Shown here one piece after another: positions 21,656 to 31,836 of a stretch of DNA of 64,000 bases (position 1 is the first letter of the stretch; each line of letters begins with the position of its first letter). The translations under genes and the position numbers were made by a program. The DNA comes from Symsagittifera roscoffensis (Eukaryota; Xenacoelomorpha; Acoela; Convolutidae): contig NC_087062.1 of the NCBI RefSeq assembly GCF_963678635.1, positions 88,883,845 to 88,947,844 on the forward strand, in the 5' to 3' direction. Under the pieces are notes generated by a model. The model had not been told where the DNA came from, searched no databases, and saw only the letters and a program-made list of their open reading frames with translations.

Positions 21656-22601
21656 ATGTATGCTGAAGAATTCATCCTCATTCCTCGAAAAACATATGCT
21701 CCAGATGAAAAAACTGCACCACAATCTCAAATCCTTCATAATCCCTTAATTAACGACAAATCATCTCAACTCAATTACATACAACGATTTCGAGAACGAA
21801 ATATCAGCCGTGACTCTCGACCACCATTAAACCCAACATCTCCTATTCCTTTAACCCCTAGTAATGTAGTACCAAATCTTCGCAAAAGAAATTTATCTGC
21901 ACTTACTAATTTCAGTGGTGATGGTGATGATGAGTCAGAAAAAAATTTTGAATCACACAATTCACTGCAGCAGACAAGCTCAAAGAGAATAGAAAAAAAC
22001 GATGAAAAAAGAAATGGAAAAACCGCTGAAGTGTTTCGAAAAGTTATGGAATCCATTCAAGAGCTATTGGAAGCTAATAAATTGGAAAGGGCAAACATAG
22101 TGTTAAAGCAGTTGTTCAAAGTTGAATCCCTGACTTTAGACGTTGATGGATATGTTCTAATTCAAGGAAAACCAACACTCGTTAAAATTGAATCTTTTTT
22201 GTACGATACACAGCAAAACACAAAAAAAACTTGAGGGTGTATTTTATCCACAAATTTTGAAAGAACTGAATCTTGATCCCAGTTTGGTGTCCAACACTTA
22301 TGCCAAACAGATTCTCCGCTCGCTTAAGAGCGAAGCAGCTAAGCCCTCAACTTCTTCCTACTTTGTCTCCGACGACAACCCGACAACTGAGGAATCGAAG
22401 AGATCAAAACCCTCCTCTTCGAAGACTCGATCGACAACTTTCAAACCCAGAACCAAGCAATCCGACAAAAGAAAAACCCAGAAAAAAGAATTTTTCCCCA
22501 CCACCAACGACGACGATGACGACGATGATAAAAACTATGAAAGCAGTAAAGAATCGTTTGCGACGACATCAACAAAAGAATGGAAATCCTACTATCAATG
22601 A
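21656..22601 (+). pseudogene. Hypothetical Polinton protein, frameshifted
   Basis: ATG 21656 begins MYAEEFILIPRKTYAPDEK. A VLVPR-Y-type N-terminus at this place is familiar from related elements. A Ser/Pro/Asn-rich middle is followed by a helix-rich region (EVFRKVMESIQELLEANK). The frame breaks in the A run near 22218-22228 and continues in the next frame (GVFYPQILKELNLDPSLV...) into an acidic stretch of seven Asp, ending at 22601. It overlaps the integrase start. No function assigned. Confidence 0.5.
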
Positions 22602-23532
22602 AGAAAAGAAACTCAAATTACTCTACACGAAAGGTCCAGCTGCATTTGGGAGCGTTAAAAATTTAACAAATGCTAGTCAACTCTCACCAAAAAAAGTTTA
22701 AAAATTTCTGAGATCTCAATCATCACATACAAAGTATGGATTGTTTCGTAAAACATATCCTCGGCTAAAAGTGATTGTTAACGATATCAACGAAATTTGG
22801 TCTCTTGATTTGGCTTATGTTGATAAATTGGTTAAATATAACCGAGGGGTACGATATTTGTTAGTTGCTGTCGATTGTCTCTCTCGCTACTTACGAGTGG
22901 AACCCCTGAAGACCAAATATGCTAAAGAAACAACCGAAGCTTTCAAAAAAATGATTAAAACAAAACAACCAAAAAAAGTTTGGGTTGACAAAGGCACCGA
23001 GTTTAAAGGAGAGTTCAAAAAGTTATGTATTAAACGAGAAATCATCAAATACAATACTCACAGTGAAAAAAAATCAGCGTTTGCCGAAAGAAACATTCGA
23101 TCGCTGAAAAGTATTATCTACAAGTACTTGGAGTTTGAATGGACTTACAGTTATATTGACAAATTACAAAGTTTTGTTCAAACGATTAACTCACGCGTTA
23201 ATAGAGTAACAAAATTGGCTCCAAACAAGGTCACAAGAAAACATGTACCTGCTTTAGTTTCATTAATTGCAAACAGTTCATCGAAGTTGGTACAGAAACC
23301 AAAATTTTATGTTGGTGACTATATGCGAATAGCGAAAACTGACTTGCCTTTTAGAAAAGGTTACAAGCAGATTTTTACAGACGAAGTTTTTGAAATAGTT
23401 GCCATTCCTACTGTAAACCCTCCAACATACAGTCTAATTGATGCGGAAAAAGAAGAAATCAACGGAAAATTTTATGAAAAAGAACTTAGTTTAATTGGAA
23501 ACAAAGCTGATTATAACGAAAATGGGCAGTGA
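22537..23532 (+). pseudogene. Polinton integrase (retroviral-type DDE), one stop
   Basis: It catalyses insertion of the element's ends. The likely start is ATG 22537. An N-terminal segment (LLYTKGPAAFGSVKNL) is cut by TAA at 22699-22701, after which the same frame is open to 23532. The rve core shows the DDE triad: Asp in WSLDLAYVD, Asp in VWVDKGTEF, Glu in SAFAERNIRS, counted as residues 23, 83 and 116 from codon 22741. A basic C-terminal SH3/chromo-like domain follows (FYVGDYMRIAKTDLPF...). The catalytic core is intact; only the N-terminal region is interrupted. Confidence 0.9.
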
Positions 23533-24391
23533 TGAGTTTACTGTACATTTGATTTCAACAGCATCAATGGATTATTTCCCAGACAACACTTTGACCAGTT
23601 TTAGAAATTTTTGTAAAGAAGAAATAGCTTTAGTCGGAGATTGGAGAGTTGCTCTCTCAGAAATAATTTTCCCAACAAAATTAAACAATGTAACTGATGA
23701 GGAATTTACGTACTTCAGAGCATCCGAAGTAGTAGCCAGTAAATCCAACGCTGGCAATCGGAATACAATTTCCAGACCTTACTATAGCGAAAAAGTTTTT
23801 ATCAAATCAGGAGAGTACACTTTTATAGAACAATTGATTAATGAGATAAAAACAAAACTCAAAGACAAAATTCATTTTGATGCGAGTCCTCAAGAAATTA
23901 CGAATAGCATGAGCATTTGGATGAACGCAAATGAAGGAATCTCATTCCCAAGTCCCCAAATACCCAGTCTGTTAGGCTACAATGCAAAGCTTGATGAGAA
24001 CGATGAATATCACATTGGTTACAAAATGATACCCTCCTTCGATGCATCTTATGAGGGAAACGAACTGTACGAATCTCATTTCCCATATGACTTATCAAGT
24101 GGGACAAGTCTAATTTTTGTCTATATTGACATTATTTAATACCAAACTGTTGGTGATGCAAAGGCCCCATTGTTACGTGTCATTGATTCAAATAGACGCA
24201 TCAAAAACGGTAGTGCCTGCAGCATTGAACCTAATCATCGAAAAAACTTCACTAATTTAGACTACAAAAAATTATTCACTTCATCTGTACAATCAATATC
24301 GGTACAGTTGCGCACAGAAACTGGAAGACTAGTGCCCTTTGCAGGAACTGGTAAAGTTGTGTTGACTCTAAAATTCAAGCGCTTTGATTGA
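23522..24391 (+). pseudogene. Minor capsid (penton-like) protein, one stop
   Basis: ATG 23522 overlaps the integrase stop by 11 bases. Predicted single-jelly-roll vertex protein of the Polinton virion: FTVHLISTASMDYFPDNTLT, then GDWRVALSEIIFP, typical for this family. An in-frame TAA at 24137-24139 interrupts it. The same frame is open from 24140 to 24391 and carries the conserved C-terminal sheet (KAPLLRVIDSN..., TGKVVLTLKFKRFD). Total about 290 codons, normal for the family. Confidence 0.85.
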
Positions 24392-24397
24392 AAACCA

Positions 24398-24817
24398 ATG
24401 GAACAATATTATGCAAAGCAAGCTTCACTTCCTCATTTCTCTGGACACTACCGACAACGCGGCAGTGGATTTGGCGTTTTGGCTGCTGGTATTGGTCGTG
24501 TTGCTATACCGTTTGCACGACGGGTTATTCTACCGGCTGCGAAAAAACTGGGCAGAGAACTTTTGATGAGTGCAGCGCCAGAACTGATTGATGTCGCTAT
24601 GAAAAAGAAGTCTCCTAAACAAGCATGGAAAAACACTGTCACAAAAACTGCAAGAAAACAACTCGGCAGTGGTAGACGTCGTCGAAAGACACCAATGAAT
24701 GGATTACGAAGAAGAAGGTCAGTAGGGACTCGAAAAAGAAAAACAACCATTCGAAGAAAAACCAGACCAGTGAGAAGTCGAGCAGATTTTTTCTCAAACA
24801 TAAAAAATGATCGCTAA
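24398..24817 (+). CDS. Basic core / membrane-active virion protein
   Basis: 139 residues, intact. The N-terminal third is Gly- and hydrophobic-rich and amphipathic (GSGFGVLAAGIGRVAIPFAR, then PAAKKLGRELLMSAAPELID). The C-terminal half is strongly basic (GSGRRRRKTPM, RRRRSVGTRKRKTTIRRK) and ends SRADFFSNIKNDR. Adintoviruses encode such a protein between the capsid genes, compared with adenovirus pX/pVI-type core or lytic proteins. It overlaps the MCP start by 11 bases. Confidence 0.75.
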   Translation: MEQYYAKQASLPHFSGHYRQRGSGFGVLAAGIGRVAIPFARRVILPAAKKLGRELLMSAAPELIDVAMKKKSPKQAWKNTVTKTARKQLGSGRRRRKTPMNGLRRRRSVGTRKRKTTIRRKTRPVRSRADFFSNIKNDR

Positions 24818-26114
24818 TTTGTTACCCAATGAAGCTACCCATAGCTCTTTGGATTTGTTTGAAAAACAACCTCTTTTGATTACTTTTGAAAACGCTTTTG
24901 ATCAAAAAATTGGACCTGTCTATTCACCTAATGGACCAATGCTTGAATTTGAAATCACCGGTGACCGTAATAATTTTGTTGACCTGCAAAAAATTTATTT
25001 GGAAATACGATGCAAAGTAACGCAATCAAATGGAGCTGATCTGCGATACGACAACACTGATCCTACTTTGTCTGATTCACCGTTCCTCGTAAACAACTCC
25101 CTTTATTCCCTTTTCTCTGATTGTACCCTCTCTGCTAATGGACTCAAAATCTCAAATGCCAATAGTAATTTTGCGCATAAAAGCTTTATTGGAACAGAAT
25201 TTTCTAACAGCAAAGGAGCCAAGGACTCATGGCTTAAGTGTCAGGGATATCGTTTTGAAAACAATCCCGCTGCAATAGATGCAGCTGATTTCACATCTCA
25301 ACGAGAACTGGTCCGTGAATCGAGGGAAATTTGGTTCTATGGACCCGCTGGAGTTGATTTTTTCACATGTGACAAGCATTTGTTGAGCGGTGTCACCCTC
25401 AGACTTTCCTACAGACGTTCGCATGAAGACTTTCTCATCATATCTGAAGATGCTGCCAAGCATTACAAGCTGCAAATACTCGAAGCGAACCTCTATGTTA
25501 GAAAAATGACTGTGACCGACCATGTTCTCTCTGCCATTGAATCAACTTTGCTCAAAACTCCTGCGAACTACCCATATCAAGAAGAAATTACAAAAACATT
25601 TCTTGGAGCAGCTGGTCAGCGCAGCTGGCAACAGGAAGATATTTTTGCTCGTTAACCGGTTAGACAAATTATAATAGCATTGAACACAAATAATGCATTT
25701 CTAGGAACAAACCGAACGAATCCTTTTCATTATCAAAAGTTTGGATTGGAGCAAGTTACCTTGAGACGGAACGGTTTACCAATAGCTAGTACACCAATCA
25801 GTACACAAGATCATAAACGTCTCTTCTTCAACACACTATCAGCGCTGGGTTTGTTGCACTGCGGGCTGGGAATCACTCTGGATTACTACCAACAGCACTT
25901 TATTATGTGTTTCGATCTCACTAGCACACAGCAGGCAGCTCATGACTTCTTGCATCCAGAACTTACTAACTGCTCAGTTTCACTCGATCTTCAATTCTCA
26001 AACGCTTTGACAGCAAACCTGGAAATTTTTGTTTGGGGTATACGCTCATCGAATGTATTTATTACATCTGACCGTAAAGTTACAAAGAACGTCCTTCCAA
26101 TTTCGACTGTCTGA
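24807..26114 (+). pseudogene. Major capsid protein (hexon-like, double jelly roll), one stop
   Basis: Principal shell protein of Polinton/adintovirus particles. ATG 24807 begins MIANLLPNEATHSSLDLFEK. Strands such as PMLEFEITGDRNNFVDLQKI are characteristic of the animal Polinton MCP family. An in-frame TAA occurs at 25653-25655. The same frame continues open from 25656 to 26114 with the second part (NPFHYQKFGLEQVTLRRNG...). Combined length about 435 codons, as expected. No frameshift seen, so a single base change separates this from an open frame. Confidence 0.88.
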
Positions 26115-26116
26115 AA

Positions 26117-26563
26117 ATGGATGATATCCAGTTACAGGATCTCATTCAGAACTGTAAACATCTGAAATATAAGTTTCTTGGAGTATTTGCAGCGGATAAT
26201 TTTCCACCTCACATCCCAAACAACATCTTTATGATTGTGAACACTTCAAAATCAGATTCTCCGGGGACACATTGGATTGTGATTTGCAACAGAAGAAATA
26301 TTTTATATTTTGCTGATCCTCTCGGTCTTCCTCTTTGGCAGTACACCAATCTATTTAAACGACTGAGCGAGAAATTTCATCAGGTCACTGAAGTAATGAC
26401 AAATTATCCCATGCAAGACTCAAACTCTACCATGTGCGGTTCTTTTTGTATTTATATTGCACATTTGATTTATGATAAAAACTTTAATGGTGATGCTTCT
26501 GATTTTGTTTACATAAATGATCATGTTTTGAAACGTTTTCTAACTCACATGCTTTCTCATTAA
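26117..26563 (+). CDS. Adenain-like cysteine protease
   Basis: 148 residues, intact. Virion maturation protease of the adenain/Ulp1 fold. The catalytic set is visible: His52 in GTHWIVI, Asp67 in LYFADPLGLP, Gln100 in YPMQDSNS, Cys107 in STMCGSFC. It starts 2 bases after the MCP stop, consistent with co-expression of late virion genes. Length and motif spacing fit the family. Confidence 0.9.
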   Translation: MDDIQLQDLIQNCKHLKYKFLGVFAADNFPPHIPNNIFMIVNTSKSDSPGTHWIVICNRRNILYFADPLGLPLWQYTNLFKRLSEKFHQVTEVMTNYPMQDSNSTMCGSFCIYIAHLIYDKNFNGDASDFVYINDHVLKRFLTHMLSH

Positions 26564-27499
26564 CTAACTATTTTATATGGCTGTTTTGTACACTTTTCAA
26601 TTTCATTTTAAACATTACATTTTTTAGTAATTGACATTTTTACTCAATTGTTAAATTAATAGCAATAATCTGAGAAGTTAGCTTACTATCAAAAAAAATA
26701 CAAAATCGATCTATGGGGGGATATCACCATACCAGCAACTGTTGCCTCCTTTCAGTACATTTTCCGGACGGGTTTCGAAACGCCGCCTTTCGGCTGAGAG
26801 TCGAGCGCCATGCGTTTTCCTCTACTCGGACCCCAGGAAATTTTGTTCCACTTCAATTTTATAGTAACAATTAGGTACAAGTTTAGACAATATTTCTACA
26901 CAAAAACGGATCAAACATGCACAATACTCGAATCTTTCCTAACCCATATGCTTTTTCATTAATTATTATTTAGTTCTACATGACTGTTTTCGTATACATC
27001 TCAATCAACTTGTCAATGAAATTAAGCTTCTGATTTCCTTAACAATAATGATTTTATTTTGAAACGTTTCCTATTTCATATGCTTTCTCATTATTTAACA
27101 ATTTTCTTTTTAACATTTGTATTTTTTATTCATTTACTTTAATTGATTTTTTTTTCCATTTTTTTTTGTTAATTAGAGTATTAATCAAGTATCGAATTAC
27201 AATGTAGGCTCAAAACCATTTAGCCCACTTTGGATTTATCAAAACATTTTAGTTTGCTAAATAGAATACTTAAAAATATAGCACTATTCAAATTATTCGA
27301 ATAAATTTCAAGCTGATTCTATACATATATTCCAAACATATTCGGTGCAGAAATCAAGCGTCTTTCATATACCATGCATGAAACTAATAGCTATAACCAC
27401 TTTATATACCACTCCAATTTGGTGCATAAACAAAAGGAACGAAATACACCGTCTGGGCATTTGGACGATTTAGCTATCAACCTAACAAAAATTTACATT
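26564..27499. other. Polinton right non-coding region
   Basis: AT-rich DNA between the protease gene and the right terminal repeats. No coding frame with a recognisable domain. It holds the tRNA/SINE-like segment described separately. Imperfect repeats of the protease gene's last codons (ATGCTTTTTCATTAA-like near 26948, ATGCTTTCTCATTA near 27080) suggest local duplication of the gene's end. Confidence 0.5.
26745..26850 (-). repeat. tRNA-like (SINE head) segment
   Basis: GC-richer island in AT-rich DNA. The minus strand reads GGCGCTCGACTCTCAGCCGA, then AAGGCGGCGTTTCGAAACCC. GTTTCGAAACC is close to a pol III B box (GGTTCGANNCC), and the CTCGACTCTCA...GAAAGG run resembles the anticodon region of tRNA-derived SINEs. 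A functional tRNA cannot be folded from it. Likely a SINE fragment carried inside the Polinton. Confidence 0.4.
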
Positions 27500-27696
27500 C
27501 AGGATCATTGGTTTAAAAAATTATACATTGGGATCAAACTTGTGGGATCATTATTTGGGATCATAACAAATTTTACATGGGATCAGTACTTTTACATGGG
27601 ATCTCAAAAATTTACGTTGGGATCTCAATACCCAATGATCCCTGTAGGGATCACCCCCCCCCCCCCTCGATCCCAGTGTAAATTAGCTATACTACT
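27500..27696. repeat. Right terminal/subterminal repeat of Polinton
   Basis: At least seven degenerate units with GGGATC cores (ATTGGGATCA, TTACATGGGATC, TTACGTTGGGATC), then a poly(C) tract, CGATCC and the terminal ATACTACT. In reverse complement it parallels the left end (AGTAGTAT, GGATCG, poly(G), then CATGTA-containing tandem units), so these are diverged inverted terminal arrays. Confidence 0.6.
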
Positions 27697-27848
27697 CGTA
27701 CTAGGTAAATGAGACGACTGGTCACTAAGATGAAAAGACGACGTTTTCTTTTCGACTTCTCGCTGTTAATTTTTTTGGGACACCCTTAGCTGTCATTCTT
27801 GTTTCTGCATGTTTGACGAAAGATAACTGAATTAGCTATGATAGTTAT
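27697..27848 (+). repeat. 152-bp direct repeat flanking Polinton, right copy
   Basis: Starts CGTACTAGGTAAATGAG directly after the element's ATACTACT, ends GATAGTTAT and continues into host DNA (TTATCAATGATAACG) exactly as R2 does. Confidence 0.9.
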
Positions 27849-29604
27849 TTATCAATGATAACGATAACGATATAATTTGCCCTTTTCAGATAATATATAG
27901 CTCAGTAAGTGACTTCTGATCTATCTAATTGAAGAAGAAGCTGATATTCTATATTTAGTGGGATTATCCGATGCACCGCACCCGCGTCAATCGCAAACAT
28001 CGTTACTTATCCGCTTCTTATTCTTCACCTTCACTTTTGACTTCAGTTTTCAGTTCTCATGATTTTAGCAGAGGTGACGACTTAGCAGTAAGCTCAGATA
28101 GAATAAAGAAGAAAATTTACAGACTGAGTTACTGATTTGCTGTGCGGTGAAGTAACTTAATTTAATTACAGCAAGTGCCGCACGAAGCAGTGTGTTTTGT
28201 TTAGTGGTCCTCCAGCACATCAAATTCAATAACAAACAGGTAAGGTTCATACTTTTTATGGTGGCAGGTCAATTACACAACAGGACATGGAACTACTATG
28301 TCCTGTCGTCTAGGTACAAGTGTGACAGGGGTCCCAAGACTGGGTACCTAATGTAAATACAGTGCCTCAAAGATGTTCAGTTTAGTGATTTGATGATGTC
28401 AATTAAAAATCGAATAAGTTTGCACAAATAAGACAGTTAATTACGTTCGAGAAAAAATTTGAAACGACCGACCGGTGCATATAGGTTTAGTTAATTGATA
28501 TATTTGCTTTAAATTTGTGTGATTTTGGGACTCTGTATATTAACCGGGGGGCCCTCCATCACACTTGCAACCTATGATATATCTAATTTCTCTGTCTGAA
28601 TTTTTCGAAGTTTTTTTCAGCCTCAGTTTTTTCAAAAAGCAATTAATTTGTCGAGGAAATAATTTTTTGTTATTATTTCTGTCCCGAAAAAGAATTCGTT
28701 TCTATTTTTTTAAAGCTCACGTTTTAAAAATGAAATTGATAGATTTCTGTTTAAAATAACTTGACACAGTGAAGACTCTGGGGGTTAGGAAATAAGACGA
28801 TAAGCAAATTAGACGTGACCAACAAAATCGAATTTAGACGCGTAATTGTTTTTGCAAAGCTAGCATTTTAGGCGGAAAGCAAAGGGCTAACAAAACTTTT
28901 TGCTTAAAACAAGTTTTCATAATTACAAAAGTAGTATATGATCCCATTGCATATCAAAATATTTATCTCAATTGATTTATAAAAAGTTAATTTCAAGATT
29001 ATAAAACATTTTTGATATGCATAAATTATACAATTGCGGCATGTGAAAAATGCGGAATGTGAAAATTGCGGCATGTGAAAAATTGATTTGCATTTAAGAA
29101 AGCTGAACAAAAGTTAAATGTAGTCGGTAAACAAATTTCAGACACGAACAATACAATTACGTCTAATTTCCCATATTAGTAATTTTGCATCGACGTCTAA
29201 ATTCGTTTTTGATGGTCACGTCTAATTTGATTTTCGTCTAATTTCCTAGGCCCCGTGACTCTTATATACTGCAAAAAAACGCAAAATTAAAAACAAAAAT
29301 TAAAAGAAAAGCCTCAGTGAACAAGCAATTAGTGGGTGAGTATTGTTTGTTTTGCACGTAGATTGCTACGTGCTATTTTTTTTCAAAAAAAATAGCTTGA
29401 ACTCAAAAAAGAAGCTCATTGTATATAACTTCATTGGAAATTTTGTTGCAATTTTTTGGAAAATTTTTGAACAGCTTAAAGTGGTTTTAAATTGATACCT
29501 CTCGCAAATAGAAAAAATAATTAAGTAATAACTGGTACGTTTCACATCAAACATGAAAAAATTGGTTCCTGCAATAAAAAGGTCTCTATAGGGGCTAGGT
29601 CTTT
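27849..29604. repeat. Segmental duplication block R1, right part
   Basis: Matches R2 55556-57845 apart from the hAT insertion there and point changes. No coding exon recognised. It contains the inverted-repeat MITE at 28781-29255 and ends at the gypsy insertion in GTCTTT. Confidence 0.88.
28781..29255. mobile_element. Inverted-repeat MITE, AAATTAGACG family
   Basis: The left arm, about 50 bp, has TAGGAAATAAGACG and AAATTAGACGTGACC. The right arm carries the complements (GGTCACGTCTAATTTG, CGTCTAATTTCCTA). Ends are GGGG...CCCC, flanked by ACTCT-containing direct repeats; in R2 the flank is GAAGACTCT on both sides, suggesting an 8-9 bp target duplication. Present in both R1 and R2 (57017-57495), so it predates the duplication. 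Confidence 0.7.
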
Positions 29605-29709
29605 AAATGACAACAGTCTTTGTTCCAATATTCAATTAAAACAATCGATTAAAACAATGTTATCTGGATTGGGAAACTATTAAAAACACAATCAGAACAT
29701 AGTCCAGTA
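29605..29709 (-). repeat. G1 3' LTR (105 bp)
   Basis: Plus-strand start AAATGACAACAGTC, end ATAGTCCAGTA; the minus-sense LTR therefore begins TACTGGACTAT. Pairs with 34545-34649 and with the G2 LTR at 42204-42308. Confidence 0.88.
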
Positions 29710-29793
29710 TGCCCCCTCAAGTCCTTTCGTAAAGGGTGGAATAGTTCAACTGCAATGTTTCGAATAGTTCTGTTCTTACTTCATTGCAGATAA

Positions 29794-31836
29794 TCAAAAG
29801 CACTCGTGGATAAGCATGTCGTCTAACTGACGACGAGTTGTCCGATTACCTGTGCTGTTTTCAATCACTTCCTCAACCAGTCCCGGTCTATTGTGAGGCT
29901 CCAGGCACCTGAGAGCACGGGGAACCTTACCTTGTGTGGACAACAGTGTAGTGGTTGCGTCCGACGACTCTGTCTGACTCACATGCTCCAAAGGCAAAAC
30001 ACCTGCCGTTGGGTTTTGTTGTTCGAAGAGATCTGGCTGATCAGGTTGCAGTGACGGCTCGCAGATGTCCAACGGATTCTTCTGTATACTCGGTTGAACC
30101 ACTGATGATGGTTTGACCAAAGTTGTCAAAAGCTTTACCTGCGTCACCTGTGCCAAACTGACATCGGTTGGTCGAGGGTGCTCAGTTAGGCCTCTGTGGT
30201 CTCTGTGAACAACTGGAAGGAACTTACGCAGAAATTTCCTATTTCGCAGAGTTACACGACCTGAACCATCCACTCTAACTATGTACTGGTCGAACTGACG
30301 TACCTCAATAACAATACCTGTCTTATCCCAATTGGTCGGATTTGGACCGGTTTGGTTTTGTATCCGGACATTATCGCCTACCCGTAGCGGTGGCAGATGA
30401 CTGGTATGTTCTTCAAGTCGTTCTGAAATCCGTGCCTGGCGGATACGAAGGGCATCTTCACGGGCAGCCAAGGTTTCTTGCCAAATTTTGTGTGGTTGGT
30501 TCTTACCAGGGTGAATGGGAAGGAAATCCCGAATTGTCCTGCCAAAAACGCACATCGACGGAGATAACTGCGTGGTTCGATCTGGCGTATTGCGATACTG
30601 AAGCATTGCTCGATTGAAGTTGTCAGTGCCCAGGCATCCGTTCCTATCGGTATTATCAGCTATGAGTCGTTTAATAGTTTTCACGCCAATTTCTGCACGC
30701 GAGTTGCTGTGCGGGAAAGCCACGGACGAAACGCGGTGCGAAACGCCCCGACTTTTGAGGAATGTTTGAGTTTCATGTGACATGAATTACGTTCCTCCGT
30801 CTGACGACAACTCGTCGCTTATACCGAATGTCACAAAAAGCTGCCTCAAACAAGTAATTAATCCTTTAGAACCATCTTTGGAACGCTCTACCACAGGCCA
30901 ATTACTGTATCGGTCTACGACTACAAGGTAACGTTGCCCACCGTATCGGAAGTAATCCGCGACTACACATTGAAAGGGGTACAGCGGTTGGAAGGGTGGC
31001 GTTGGCGGTTGGCTCGGTTGGGATGGCGCATTTCTATTGCACGTGGCGCATCTCTCTCTCCACGCTGTAATTGCCGGAATCATTCCAGGCCAGAAGACGG
31101 AGGACTCAGCTCTTGATATCATCTGGGAAACACCTTGGTGCGCGGAATGCAAGACGGCGAGTGCTTTCTGCCGAAGCGATGGCGGTATTACCACACGATC
31201 TTTATAAAGGATAACTCCGTCGTAGGTAGAAAGATGTTCACGGTATTGAAAGAATCCTTGTATGGCAGTTGGCACCCGTTGTCGCGATTTCGCGAAACCC
31301 GCTTCAATATGTTGTAGAAGGAGTTGACACGATGAGTCGCTAGCTGTGCTAAGACGCACAGATTCCCAGGTAATCTTACTAAGGACATCTCTGCTTTTGT
31401 TATCGAAGGAAGAGCAAATCTCGGTTTCTTTATTGTCGTGTACACGAATAGAAGCCAGGCACATAGTTTCTGGTGCGCCGATTGACTCAGTGGGTTGGTC
31501 GTCAGGCAATTGCATTTCTTCGGAAACCCCCACAGGATTACGTGAAACACTGTCAGCAGCTGCATTTCTAGCTCCAGGAACGTGGACTATACGAAATCGG
31601 AACCGCAGTGTCTTCCCTTTGAGGTTTCGAAGGCGTGGGTTCTCTATATCATGTAGCGATCTGTCCCCGAACACCTTGACGAGAGGTTTATGATCCACAG
31701 CGATAATTAAGTTATCGCAACCAAGGACGAAGTGACGCGATTTTTCGAGTGCGTCGACCACGGCTAGCGCTTCACCTTCGATTGGAGCATATCTTGACTC
31801 TGCACTGCTCGTGAACCGGCTGCCAACGAGGGTCAC
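29794..31836 (-). pseudogene. pol: G1 pol: RNase H and integrase, one stop
   Basis: RNase H residues (SRYAPIEGEALAV, then NLIIAVDHKPL) and the tether are followed by the integrase HHCC zinc domain (HSAHQGV...CATCNRN). The core has Asp in CVVADYF and Asp in SDGGT. A TAA at 30787-30789 cuts the core just after SDGGT; G2 and G3 have GAA there. The rest (29794-30783) carries the catalytic Glu (SNSRAEIGV) and a basic C-terminal domain with [11 protein letters not shown]. Confidence 0.88.

Larger units (their letters stand above)
8924..27696. mobile_element. Polinton/Maverick (adintovirus-type) element, decayed
   Basis: An element of about 18.8 kb bounded by AGTAGTAT at the left (8924; another AGTAGTAT at 8900) and its complement ATACTACT at the right (27689-27696). 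The size and the gene set (protein-primed polB, DDE integrase, packaging ATPase, penton-like and major capsid proteins, adenain-like protease) are those of Polintons/adintoviruses. polB and one accessory gene run leftward and all other genes rightward from a divergent region at 16886-17338. Most core genes carry one stop or frameshift each, so this copy is inactive. The empty site in R2 shows it inserted in only one copy of the duplicated block. Confidence 0.95.

Noticed and set aside
12589-25655. TAA recoded as a sense codon in the Polinton (polB, integrase, penton-like and MCP genes each have one in-frame TAA).
   Set aside because: Other genes of the same element end normally at TAA, several lesions are frameshifts, TAG or TGA, and the gypsy copy G1 shows an ordinary GAA-to-TAA change proven by G2 and G3. 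Nonsense mutation is simpler.
27374-27712. 112-codon open frame at the right end of the Polinton.
   Set aside because: Runs through the GGGATC tandem repeats and poly-C tract into host DNA; repeat-derived.
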